Positions 37,296 through 45,309 of a stretch of DNA of 64,000 nucleotides are shown piece by piece. The notes under the pieces are model-generated. The model made no database searches. It saw only the letters and a list, made by a program, of their open reading frames with translations, and was not told where the DNA came from. Each line of letters opens with the position of its first letter. Position 1 is the stretch's first letter. A program made the translations under genes and the position numbers. This DNA is from Phytohabitans houttuyneae (GTDB lineage: Bacteria; Actinomycetota; Actinomycetes; Mycobacteriales; Micromonosporaceae), in assembly GCF_011764425.1 (NCBI RefSeq), contig NZ_BLPF01000001.1:3277001-3341000 (forward strand), in the 5' to 3' direction.

Positions 37296-38273
37296 CTACC
37301 GCAGCTTCGGGTCGAGGGCCTCGCGGACCGCCTCGCCGAGCATCACGAAGCTCAGCACAGCGACGACGAGGAACGCCGAGGGGAACAGCAGCCAGTACGG
37401 CGCGACCCGGATGTACTGCTGAGAGTCGCTGATCATGACGCCCCACGAGACCACCGGCGACTGGAGACCCACACCGAGGAACGAGAGCGTGGCCTCCGCG
37501 CCGATGAAGGCGCCGACGAGGATCGTGGAGTAGACCAGCACCGGGGCGAGGCAGTTCGGGATCAGGTGCTTGAAGATGATCCGCGAGTTGCTGGCGCCCA
37601 TCGCGCGGGCGGCGACCACGTAGTCGGCCTGCTTGGCCGCCAGCACGCTCGATCTCATGATCCGCATGGAGACCGGCCAGACGAGCAGGCACAGGGCAAG
37701 GATGACCAGGCCCATGATCTTGTACTCGTTGGAGCCTGCGCCGCGCGGGTTGAACGTGAAGAGGATGACGATCGCACCGAGCACGAACGGGATGCCGAAG
37801 AACACGTCGGCCAGCCGGGAGAGCAGCGCGTCGATCCAGCCGCCCCGGAAACCGGCGAGCACGCCGACCGACGCGCCGATCAGCACGGTGCCGAGCGTGG
37901 CGGTCACCGCGACGATGATCGAGGCGCGAGCGCCGTAGATCACGCGGCTGTAGATGTCGCGACCCTGGATGTCGTATCCGAACCAGCCGTTGGCACCCGG
38001 GCCCTCGAGGCTGCGGCTCAGGCTGCCTTCGGTGGGGCTGCCGCTGGTGAACAGCCACGGGACCGCTGCCATCAGCACGAAAAGCGCGATGAAGCCGGCG
38101 GAGATCCAGAACAGCGGCTTGCGGCGCAGGTCGTACCACGCGTCGCCGAGCAGGCCGCGCGGCTTTTCCTTCTTGCCCTTGGGCGGCGCGGAGGTGGAGG
38201 GAACGGTGTCGGTGACGACACCGGGCTGCTCGGCGGGCGAGGTGACCAGGGAGCCAGACGTGGGGTCACTCAT
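37296..38273 (-). CDS. oppC: oligopeptide ABC transporter permease OppC
   Basis: A 325-residue inner-membrane permease with a 50-residue cytoplasmic N-terminus. Its first helix is WISAGFIALFVLMAAVPWL, and about five more helices follow. The ATPase-coupling loop is EYK/AARAMGASNSRIIFKHLIPN, the EAA motif. ATG at 38273 overlaps oppB by 8 bp. Confidence 0.94.
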   Translation of the reverse strand: MSDPTSGSLVTSPAEQPGVVTDTVPSTSAPPKGKKEKPRGLLGDAWYDLRRKPLFWISAGFIALFVLMAAVPWLFTSGSPTEGSLSRSLEGPGANGWFGYDIQGRDIYSRVIYGARASIIVAVTATLGTVLIGASVGVLAGFRGGWIDALLSRLADVFFGIPFVLGAIVILFTFNPRGAGSNEYKIMGLVILALCLLVWPVSMRIMRSSVLAAKQADYVVAARAMGASNSRIIFKHLIPNCLAPVLVYSTILVGAFIGAEATLSFLGVGLQSPVVSWGVMISDSQQYIRVAPYWLLFPSAFLVVAVLSFVMLGEAVREALDPKLR

Positions 38274-39192
38274 AGCGGATCCTCGGGTCGAGTGCGGCGT
38301 AGAGCAGGTCGACCAGGAGGTTCATCAACAGGTAGACCATCACCAGGACGACCACGATTCCGACAACGGTCGCGCTCTCCTTGGTAACGATAGCCCGGTA
38401 GACCTCCCGACCAATCCCGTTGATGCTGAAGATCCCTTCCGTCACGATCGCCCCGCCCATCAGGGAGCCGAGGTCGGTGCCGAGGAAGGTGATCACCGGG
38501 ATCAACGAGTTTCGGAGCAGGTGTACGCCGACGACCCTGCGCTGCGGGAGGCCCTTGGCGACCGCGGTGCGCACGTAGTCGGAGCGCGAGTTTTCCGCGA
38601 TGCTGGTGCGGGTCAGCCGGGCCACGTACGCCATCGAGATGCTGCCCAGCACGAAGCCGGGAACGATCAGCTCGTTGATCGGCGCGCCGCTGGAGACCGT
38701 CGGGTTGATGATGCCGATCTGCACGCCCAGCAGGTACTGGAGCAGGAAGCCGCTGACGAAGGTCGGGATGGCCAGCAGGAAGAGCGTGGAGACCAGGACC
38801 AGGTTGTCCAGGAAGCCGTTGCGCCGCAGGCCGGTGAGGATACCGGCGGTGAGGCCGATAATCGCCTCGATGATGAGGGCGACGAGCGCGAGCTTGAGCG
38901 TGTTGGGGTACGCCTGGGCGATGATCTCGCTGATCTCCCGGCCGCCGAACGTCTGACCGAAGTCACCGGTCAGCAGGTGACCCATGTAGTAGAGGTACTG
39001 GATCGGCCACGGGTCGTCCAGGTGGTACTTGTCGGTCATGAACTGGATGTACGAGTCCGGACAGGCACGCTCGCCGCACTTGCCGGCAAACGGGTCGCCG
39101 GGGACCGCCCAGACCAGCCAGTAGATCAGCAGCGTCGTCCCGAAGAAGACGGGGATGAGCTGGAGCAGCCGCCTCAACACATAACGGCCCAT
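38266..39192 (-). CDS. oppB: oligopeptide ABC transporter permease OppB
   Basis: A 308-residue permease: first helix LLQLIPVFFGTTLLIYWLVW, a periplasmic-side loop with two cysteines (KCGERAC), then five helices with the EAA loop VRTAVAKGLPQRRVVGVHLL. ATG at 39192 has GGAGGA 6 nt before it, which rules out the longer frame. It follows oppA across a gap holding a strong hairpin (39287-39321), so its mRNA level is probably lower than that of oppA. Confidence 0.95.
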   Translation of the reverse strand: MGRYVLRRLLQLIPVFFGTTLLIYWLVWAVPGDPFAGKCGERACPDSYIQFMTDKYHLDDPWPIQYLYYMGHLLTGDFGQTFGGREISEIIAQAYPNTLKLALVALIIEAIIGLTAGILTGLRRNGFLDNLVLVSTLFLLAIPTFVSGFLLQYLLGVQIGIINPTVSSGAPINELIVPGFVLGSISMAYVARLTRTSIAENSRSDYVRTAVAKGLPQRRVVGVHLLRNSLIPVITFLGTDLGSLMGGAIVTEGIFSINGIGREVYRAIVTKESATVVGIVVVLVMVYLLMNLLVDLLYAALDPRIRYE

Positions 39193-39286
39193 GGGTCCTC
39201 CAGACGGGGCGTCCTGATTGACGCCGGGACAGGGTGGGGGCGACGCACGAGGGGGTGGCCGCACGTCACCGGGTTGTAACCCCCAG

Positions 39287-39321
39287 GAGTCCGGCCTACC
39301 GATTGATGGTAGGCCGGACTC
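39287..39321 (-). terminator. partial terminator/stabiliser between oppA and oppB
   Basis: GAGTCCGGCCTACC (39287-39300) pairs perfectly with GGTAGGCCGGACTC (39308-39321), loop 7 nt. It lies 22 bp after oppA and before oppB. Such hairpins after binding-protein genes commonly reduce read-through and protect the upstream mRNA. No promoter for oppB was evident. Confidence 0.75.
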
Positions 39322-39342
39322 TGAGGTGTTGATACTGGTGAA

Positions 39343-41001
39343 TCAGACGAGTTCGACCGTGGACAGGTCGATCGAGCCGACCCAGTTGGTCTTCACGCTG
39401 CTCGCGATCCGGTTGGAGATACCCGACTGCTGCGAGACCGAGACGACGGGGATCGAGGGAACCTCTTCGTCAACGATCTTGATGGCCTCAGCGAACTTGG
39501 CGTTCGCCGCAGCCTCGTCAGCAGCCTGCGAGCCCTCCTTGTAGAGAGCGTCGACCTGCGCGTTGCTGTACAGACCGTCGTTCGAGCCACCACCGGTGAC
39601 GTACAGCGGGCCGAGCCAGTTCTCAGCGGCCGGGTAGTCCGCCTGCCAGCCGGCGCGGTACGGGCCGGTCATCTTGTGGGCGTCGATGTTCTGGCGGAAC
39701 ACCGCGAACGTCGGCATACCCTCGGCGCGAACCTTGATGCCGAGCGTGGACGCGACGCTGTTGGCAGCCGCCTCCATCCAGTCCTTGTGGCTGGCGTCGG
39801 CGTTGTAGTACAGCACCATCTCGCCCTGGAAGCCACCAGCCGCCTGCAGCGCCGCCTTGGCGGCCTCGGGGTCGTACTTGCAGGTCGAGCAGGCGAACGC
39901 CTCGGCACCCGGGGTGCCCGGCGCGGCCCAGTTGGTGGACGGCTTGCGCGTGTTGAAGAAGATCTTCGACGCGATCTCTTCCCGGTTGATCGACAGCGAC
40001 ACGGCGCGACGCAGGTCCTTGTTCTGGAACCGCTTGTCGTAGATCGGGAAGGCGATCAGCTGCTGCACCGGGATCGGCACGTCCAGGGCGCGGTTGCCCA
40101 GGTCCGACTTCCACTTCTCGCCCGCGAGCGCCGAGGCCGGCACCTGCTGCTGGAAGTCGAGGTTGTTGGCCTGCAGGTCCGCGTACGCCGCGGTGTCCTC
40201 CTGGTACAGCTTGACCGTGACGTCCTTGATCTTGACCTTGTCGTCGAGCGTGTACTCGTCGAAGCGGGTCAGCTTGATCTCGACGTTGTCCGACCACGAG
40301 ACGAACTTGACCGGGCCGTTACCGACCGGCTTCTTGCCCCACTCGTTCTTGTCGGAGGCGGCGAAGAAGGAGTCCGGCATCGGGTAGTACGCGCTGTAGC
40401 CGAGCTTCACCGGGAAGATCGAGTTGGCGGCGGCCAGCTTGATCGTGAAGGTGTAGTCGTCGACCGACGCGAGACCGGACATGGTCTGCGCCTTCGGCGG
40501 CGGAGCCTTCTGCGGGCCCTCCTCGCCGTCCGGGTCCTCGGTGTGCACGTCTTCGTAGCCGGCGATGTCGCTGAAGAAGCTCGCCTGCTGCTGGCCGTTT
40601 TCCGAGTTGGCGGTGAAGTTCCAGGCTTCGATGAAGTTCTTCGCCTTGACCTCGGTGCCGTCGTGGAACTTGACACCCTTCTTGATCTTCACCGTGTAGG
40701 TCTGCGCGTCGGTCGTGTCGATCGACTCGGCGACCGCGTTGACCGGGTCACCGCCACCCGGCGGGTAGTTGATCAGACCGGTCCACATGAAGTCGAGGAT
40801 GTCGCCGCCACCGGTCTCGCTGGTGTTGCTCGGCAGCAGCGGGTTCGCCGGCTGCGTGCCGTCAATGGTGATGGCACCATTCGCGGTCTTGTCCGTGTTG
40901 CCGCTGGTGTCCGAATCGTCGTCTCCGCCGCCGCAGCCTGCCGCGACGAGTGCGACAGCCGCGATTGCGGCAGCCGCGCTCGCACGCTTCGAGACTCTCA
41001 T
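39343..41001 (-). CDS. oppA: oligopeptide-binding lipoprotein OppA
   Basis: A 552-residue extracytoplasmic family 5 binding protein that captures peptides for OppBCDF. Lipobox VALVAAGC (Cys 23), then a Gly/Asp-rich stretch, TYTVKIKKGVKFHDGTEVKA, NFIEAWNF, GNGPVKFVSW, RRAVSLSINREEIA and EAFACSTCKYDPEAAK. Third-position bias is softer than in neighbouring genes, with many AAG and GTC codons as in highly expressed genes. A paralogue is at 16436. GGGAGG lies about 10 nt before the ATG. It has a leader of up to 450 bp. Confidence 0.95.
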   Translation of the reverse strand: MRVSKRASAAAAIAAVALVAAGCGGGDDDSDTSGNTDKTANGAITIDGTQPANPLLPSNTSETGGGDILDFMWTGLINYPPGGGDPVNAVAESIDTTDAQTYTVKIKKGVKFHDGTEVKAKNFIEAWNFTANSENGQQQASFFSDIAGYEDVHTEDPDGEEGPQKAPPPKAQTMSGLASVDDYTFTIKLAAANSIFPVKLGYSAYYPMPDSFFAASDKNEWGKKPVGNGPVKFVSWSDNVEIKLTRFDEYTLDDKVKIKDVTVKLYQEDTAAYADLQANNLDFQQQVPASALAGEKWKSDLGNRALDVPIPVQQLIAFPIYDKRFQNKDLRRAVSLSINREEIASKIFFNTRKPSTNWAAPGTPGAEAFACSTCKYDPEAAKAALQAAGGFQGEMVLYYNADASHKDWMEAAANSVASTLGIKVRAEGMPTFAVFRQNIDAHKMTGPYRAGWQADYPAAENWLGPLYVTGGGSNDGLYSNAQVDALYKEGSQAADEAAANAKFAEAIKIVDEEVPSIPVVSVSQQSGISNRIASSVKTNWVGSIDLSTVELV

Positions 41002-41449
41002 TTCTCAGGGCCTCCCTTGAGTGATTCGCTGTCGTTCCTCAGATTTTTCGCACAGCTACGGGTCGGTGCCGCCCGACGGTTCCGCGGCGTCGCTGCCATC
41101 TGGGTCATCGCCTGGTACGCGCGATGACCTGGCAGGTTGATGATCCGCTGAGATCGGCCGTCACCACCGCCGACGCGCGGAACGCCAGGGAGGCTACTGG
41201 ATCGCGGACAGCCTTGGGTGCGGCGTCTGCGTGCATGACCATGCCTCCTGGGCGCTGGTGCGGGGCGGGTGAGGTGCTGACACTGTGACACCGCCCGCCC
41301 ACCATCGTGAAGGAGCGTTATCAACCCGATATTCTGCCGGGACGCGGCCGATACTGTGTAAAGATCATGTTTCACCAAGATCATGAGGCTCTGACCAGGA
41401 TCTTCTCGGACGAACGGACGACCATGGCTCCGTCGTACCATCGGTTGTT
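41002..41449 (-). other. leader/promoter region shared by oppA and the PIG-L gene
   Basis: About 450 bp between divergent genes. On the minus strand it holds a small frame with a good ribosome-binding site (41105-41236). Near 41330-41400 is an AT-richer patch (TTGGTG, 17 bp, AGTATC on the minus strand) that could be the oppA promoter. On the plus strand TACCAT (41436-41441) ends 8 bp before the PIG-L GTG, suiting a leaderless start. Nothing else was recognised. Confidence 0.5.
41105..41236 (-). CDS. possible 43-residue leader peptide before oppA
   Basis: ATG at 41236 has AGGAGG 7 nt upstream, one of the best sites in the window, and opens a frame of 43 codons starting MHADAAPKAV and ending QVIARTRR. 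There is no signal peptide and no known family. It ends about 100 nt before oppA. It could be an upstream peptide that controls oppA, or a chance frame; no homology can be judged. Confidence 0.35.
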   Translation of the reverse strand: MHADAAPKAVRDPVASLAFRASAVVTADLSGSSTCQVIARTRR

Positions 41450-42187
41450 GTGACGTTCCCTGCCTCCGCACCCGCACTCTCCGACGTTCAGCGCGTACTA
41501 GCCGTGTTCGCGCATCCCGACGATATCGACTTCGGTTCGGCCGGCACCGTAGCCGGTTGGGTGGGTGCGGGCATCGATGTGGCCTACCTCATCGTGACGC
41601 GCGGCGACGCCGGCGGCTTCGACGACACCCCACGAGATCAAATGCCCTTGATCCGCGAAAACGAACAGCGCGCGGCGGCCGCGGCCCTCGGGGTCAAGCA
41701 GGTCGACTTCCTGGACGGATACCGGGACGGCCAGCTCACACCCACGTTCGAGCTGCGCCGCGACATCACGGCGGCGATCCGCCGGTTCCGGCCTGACCGC
41801 ATTCTCACCAGCAGCCCGCTGCGCCGGTGGGAACGCCTCTCCGGACCGAGCCACCCCGACCACCTGGCGGTCGGCGAGGCCACGACGTGCGCGATCTACC
41901 CCGACTCCCGCAACCCCTTCGCCCATCCCGAGCTGCTCGAGGCGGGGCTGGAGCCGTGGGTGGTGCGCGAGGTCTGGTACTCCGGCGGCCCCAGCCCCGA
42001 CCACGCCGTGGACGTCACGGACGCGTACCCCCGCAAGATCGAGGCCCTGCGCGCGCACGTCTCGCAGACCGCGCATCTGGACCTCGACGGCGGCTGGCTC
42101 CGCGACCGCATGGTCGCGACCGCCGAGGCCGCCGGCCTGCCGCCGGGCCGGCTCGCGGAGGCCTACACGGTCCTCCGCACGGAATAG
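41450..42187 (+). CDS. PIG-L/LmbE-family deacetylase
   Basis: A 245-residue zinc-dependent N-deacetylase of the family of MshB and Mca. The metal motif AHPDD (residues 21-25) is present, with a GDAGG turn after IVTRG and PSHPDHLAVG giving the second His-x3-His-type ligand. It is shorter than MshB (about 290), so mycothiol synthesis is not certain; other GlcNAc-type substrates are possible. GTG at 41450, probably leaderless. It is followed by a hairpin (42318-42365). Confidence 0.88.
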   Translation: MTFPASAPALSDVQRVLAVFAHPDDIDFGSAGTVAGWVGAGIDVAYLIVTRGDAGGFDDTPRDQMPLIRENEQRAAAAALGVKQVDFLDGYRDGQLTPTFELRRDITAAIRRFRPDRILTSSPLRRWERLSGPSHPDHLAVGEATTCAIYPDSRNPFAHPELLEAGLEPWVVREVWYSGGPSPDHAVDVTDAYPRKIEALRAHVSQTAHLDLDGGWLRDRMVATAEAAGLPPGRLAEAYTVLRTE

Positions 42188-42912
42188 CCACGCACGCGCG
42201 TGATCAAAGCTTCGCGGTGGCGCCACGTCCCTCGACCGGCGGCGGCGCCGCGACCCTCATTCAGGCAGATGTGCCCCGGTCCGCGCCAGTTGCGGACCGC
42301 ATGCTCCCGCGGGCACCGCGGAGGTCGGCGGCTCGCCAGGGCTCGCCGAGATCCCCGACCTCCGCTGCCGGGTCCGCGCGACAAAACCCGAGACCCGCAG
42401 GTAAATGTGGTGACCGGTAAGCCGCGGTGCGGGATCGGGGCACACCGGGCCAAGATTCTGTTCTCCACCACAGCTCGCGCGTTTCTCAGCGACTGATCAA
42501 ATGGCAATGATGAATCGCGCGAGCCGTGATCCACTCCGCCTGCCGCGCCATTAGCCCCCAATGCCCAATTTCGCCAGCGTCAGTTCCGTAACCTCACCTA
42601 TATCCGGCCATAAGGCCAGTTATAAGCCCTGGCCGACGTCGCGCGATGACCAAGGCGTTGTCGGTCATCAGCCGTTGAATGGTGGATGCCCTGCTATCGC
42701 TCTCACGGGCGCGACCTCGCTGCAGGCCAGCCGGGTGGCGGGGATGCTGCCTATCCTCTTGGCGTCCACGCGGACCAGCTGGCCGGCGCAGCCTCTTGGT
42801 AGGCGGTCGCGGCCTCCTTCGACGGATCACGTGACCGGTCGGCGGGTCCAGGCTAGGCAGCTACGGGGCTTCCGACGGCGACGCATGATCCGACGGAGAC
42901 CTCGTAGCCAGC
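42188..42912. other. non-coding stretch with hairpin, before the transposase relic
   Basis: About 725 bp without a gene that I recognise. It contains the hairpin at 42318-42365 and an AT-richer part (42400-42660). Frames here lack third-position bias. It is probably insertion-sequence debris together with the end of the PIG-L transcript. Confidence 0.5.
42318..42365 (+). terminator. 11-bp hairpin after the PIG-L gene
   Basis: GCGGAGGTCGG (42318-42328) and CCGACCTCCGC (42355-42365) pair perfectly over a 26-nt loop that itself repeats GGCTCGCC. No T-run; about 130 bp after the stop. Confidence 0.5.
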
Positions 42913-43150
42913 GTGGTGGCAGCGAGGCGGCACGATCTGACCAACGCGCAGTGGGCGGTGCTGCCGCCTGTGTTGCCTGCGCGGTCGGGTCGGGCCGTGC
43001 GTGCCGGGACGCCGGGTCGGGACATGCCGGGGCTGTATGCGCCGTGGCACACGCAAGCGCACGCCGACGCGGCGGAAAGACCTGCCGGACGGTAGGTGTG
43101 GATTCCACGACCAGCCGGGCGCACCAGCAGGCCGCTGGCCGACAAGCCGT
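42913..43150 (+). pseudogene. decayed IS5-family transposase
   Basis: Fragments of a DDE transposase of the IS5 group. The first frame from 42913 gives ARRHDLTNAQWAVLPPVLP, then RAGTPGRDMPGLYAPWHT, the usual N-terminal blocks but with residues missing between them. At about 43097 another frame gives VGVDSTTSRAHQQAAG, the block around the first catalytic Asp (family DST-x2-RAHQ). At least one frameshift and two internal deletions are needed to join these; the C-terminal Asp/Glu half is absent. No terminal inverted repeats were found. Confidence 0.75.
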
Positions 43151-43222
43151 GCACCAGCAACGCCAACCGCGAGCACTACCGCCACCCTCAACCAATGGCG
43201 CCGAACTTTACGAAAACACGGC

Positions 43223-43885
43223 CTAGACCAGGCGGCGGTCCGCGGCCCAGCGGGAAAGCTCGTAGCGGTTGGACATCTGGAGCTTGCGGAGCACGTTCGA
43301 AACGTGGGTCTCCACCGTCTTGATGGAGATGAAGAGCTCCTTGGCAATCTCCTTGTACGCGTAGCCCCGGGCGAGCAGCCGCAGCACCTCGCGCTCCCTG
43401 TTGGTCAGCTGGTCGAGCTCGGGGTCGGCCATCGGCGCATCAGGGCGCGCGGCGAACGCGTCGAGCACGAAGCCTGCCAGCCGCGGGCTGAACACCGCGT
43501 CGCCCTCGGCAACCCGGCGGATCGCGGCGGCCAGCTCGTCCGGCGAGATGGTCTTGGTGACGTAGCCGCGGGCGCCGGCGCGGATCAGGCCGATCACGTC
43601 CTCGGCCGCGTCGGAGACAGACAGCGCGAGGAAACGGACCTGCGGGTGGCTACGGCGCATCGCGTCGAGAACCGCCCGGCCGCCACCGTCCGGCATGTGC
43701 ACGTCGAGCAGCACCACGTCCGGTTCCATCGCCGCGATGCGGGTGACCGCCTCACTCACCGTGCTCGCCTCACCGACGACGTCCACGTGGACACCCAGCT
43801 CGGCACGGACGCCGGCGCGGAACATCGCGTGGTCATCGACGAGGAACACCCTCAGCCGGCGCTGCTCGGTCTGCTCGTCGCTCAT
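43223..43885 (-). CDS. NarL/LuxR-type response regulator
   Basis: A 220-residue two-component regulator. The receiver has FLVDDHAMFRAGV (acidic pair at 17-18), LLDVHMPDGGG (phospho-Asp 61), LALSVSD and YVTKTIS (Lys). The output domain has LTNREREVLRLLARGYAYKEIAKEL and SIKTVETHVSNVLRKL. Its ATG overlaps the stop of the histidine kinase gene (ATGA). The partner kinase and the nearby PspC genes suggest a role in envelope-stress response; targets may include the divergent gene at 45310. Confidence 0.94.
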   Translation of the reverse strand: MSDEQTEQRRLRVFLVDDHAMFRAGVRAELGVHVDVVGEASTVSEAVTRIAAMEPDVVLLDVHMPDGGGRAVLDAMRRSHPQVRFLALSVSDAAEDVIGLIRAGARGYVTKTISPDELAAAIRRVAEGDAVFSPRLAGFVLDAFAARPDAPMADPELDQLTNREREVLRLLARGYAYKEIAKELFISIKTVETHVSNVLRKLQMSNRYELSRWAADRRLV

Positions 43886-45087
43886 GACGCGTCCTTCCCA
43901 GTGGTGACGCTCTCCCGTGTGGCCGGGAGGAAAAGGCGTACCTCGGTGCCGTCCCCGGGCTCGCTGATGATTTTCGCGCGCCCACCGTGCCGCTGCATAC
44001 GCCCGATGATCGAACCGCGGACGCCATGTCGATGATCCTCCACCGTGGAAGGGTCGAAGCCGGCGCCCCGGTCGCGCACGAAAACGCTCAGCTGATCCGG
44101 CTCGACCTCCGCGTAGAGGGACACGGTCTGCACCTTGGCGTGGCGGGCCGCGTTGACCAAGGCCTCGCGAGCGGCGGCCACCAGCGCGCCGACCCGCTCG
44201 TCGGTCTGGCGGTCGCCCACGACGACCGTCTCCACCGTGATCGCGTACGTGTCCTCGACCTCGGCCGCCACCTGCTCCAGCGCGGCGGCGAACCGCTCGT
44301 TGGGCGAGGCGACCGGCCGGTAGAGCCAGTTGCGCAGGCTCCGCTCCTGCCCTCGGGCCAGCCGCTGCACCGCCTTGACGTCACCGGCGTTGCGCTGGAT
44401 GAGTGCGAGCGTGTGCAGCACCTGGTCGTGCACCATCGCGGCCAGCTCGGCCCGCTCGGTCTCCCGGATGCGCCCCTCGCGCTCGGTGCGCAGCTGGTTG
44501 TACGTGCGCCACAGCACCGGGCCGGCCACGACCGCCACGCCGGCGAGGCCGACGAGCGCGAAGATGATGCCGTTGATGACGGCGCCGAAGTTTTCCGCCG
44601 GCGAGTACACGGCGACGACACCGATGATGCCGACCGAGACGAGCACGCCGCCGCCGATGAACCGGAGCAGGAACGCCCGGCGGTCGCTCTCGTCGACCAC
44701 CGCGCCCAGCCACGGCACGCGGGGCAGCGTCTCGCTCCACTGGCGGCGGCGCTCGGGATCCGACTCGTGCCAGATCACACCGGCACCGACCGCGATGATC
44801 GCGACGAGCCACCCGGCCAGGCCGGTGACGCCCAGCGCGCCGAACCCGAACGCGAGCGTCTGCACCAGCAGCAGGCCAAGCCCGATCGCCACGAACGGGA
44901 GCAGATGCATGAAGTTGCGCCGAGGCGGCTCCTCGGCCGTACGCTCCTGGAGGGGCAGCACCGCCCAGAACGCCGCGTAGAGCAGCAGTGCCAGCCCGCT
45001 GAGCGGGAGCAGGACCACAAACGCGATGCGCACCCGCACCACGGGGATACCCAGGTGGCGCGCGAGGCCCGACGCCACTCCCGCCAC
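43882..45087 (-). CDS. PspC-domain membrane histidine kinase
   Basis: A 401-residue sensor kinase. It opens within a PspC domain (GVASGLARHLGIPVVRVRIAFV). Further membrane helices run to about residue 195. A HisKA_3 domain (MVHDQVLHTLALIQRNAG, His 220) and an HATPase (EALVNAARHAK, DRGAGFDP, GRAKIISEPGDGTEVRL) follow. In frame upstream of GTG 45087 the sequence still reads like the missing PspC start (PRLTRSRDQRV), but no ATG, GTG or TTG occurs before a stop; GTC or ATC stands where relatives begin. The true start may be non-canonical or mutated. Partner of the regulator at 43223. Confidence 0.9.
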   Translation of the reverse strand: MAGVASGLARHLGIPVVRVRIAFVVLLPLSGLALLLYAAFWAVLPLQERTAEEPPRRNFMHLLPFVAIGLGLLLVQTLAFGFGALGVTGLAGWLVAIIAVGAGVIWHESDPERRRQWSETLPRVPWLGAVVDESDRRAFLLRFIGGGVLVSVGIIGVVAVYSPAENFGAVINGIIFALVGLAGVAVVAGPVLWRTYNQLRTEREGRIRETERAELAAMVHDQVLHTLALIQRNAGDVKAVQRLARGQERSLRNWLYRPVASPNERFAAALEQVAAEVEDTYAITVETVVVGDRQTDERVGALVAAAREALVNAARHAKVQTVSLYAEVEPDQLSVFVRDRGAGFDPSTVEDHRHGVRGSIIGRMQRHGGRAKIISEPGDGTEVRLFLPATRESVTTGKDAS

Positions 45088-45245
45088 GACGCGCTGGTCG
45101 CGGGAACGGGTGAGGCGGGGCTGCTGGGTCCCGACGGTGACGATCGCTCCGCTCCTGCCTACTGGTTGGCTACCTGCTCACCGATCGTCACACGAGGAAC
45201 GTCCCCCTGGCCACGGGGACGCCCCGGACATTGGCGCCGAAGATC

Positions 45246-45273
45246 TCAGGGTGGGGTCAGGGTTGGTGCCTGA
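45246..45273. promoter_or_regulatory. TCAGGGT repeats, operator candidate
   Basis: TCAGGGT occurs at 45246-45252 and 45257-45263, 11 bp apart. The second copy also begins an inverted repeat, TCAGG (45257-45261) with CCTGA (45269-45273). It lies 40-60 bp before the PspC gene at 45310 and between it and the kinase operon. Recognition by the NarL-type regulator is a guess. A separate 7-bp hairpin is at 45200-45221. Confidence 0.45.
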
Positions 45274-45309
45274 GGCTGTTCGGGTGCGGTAGCGGCGAGG
45301 ATCGAACAC

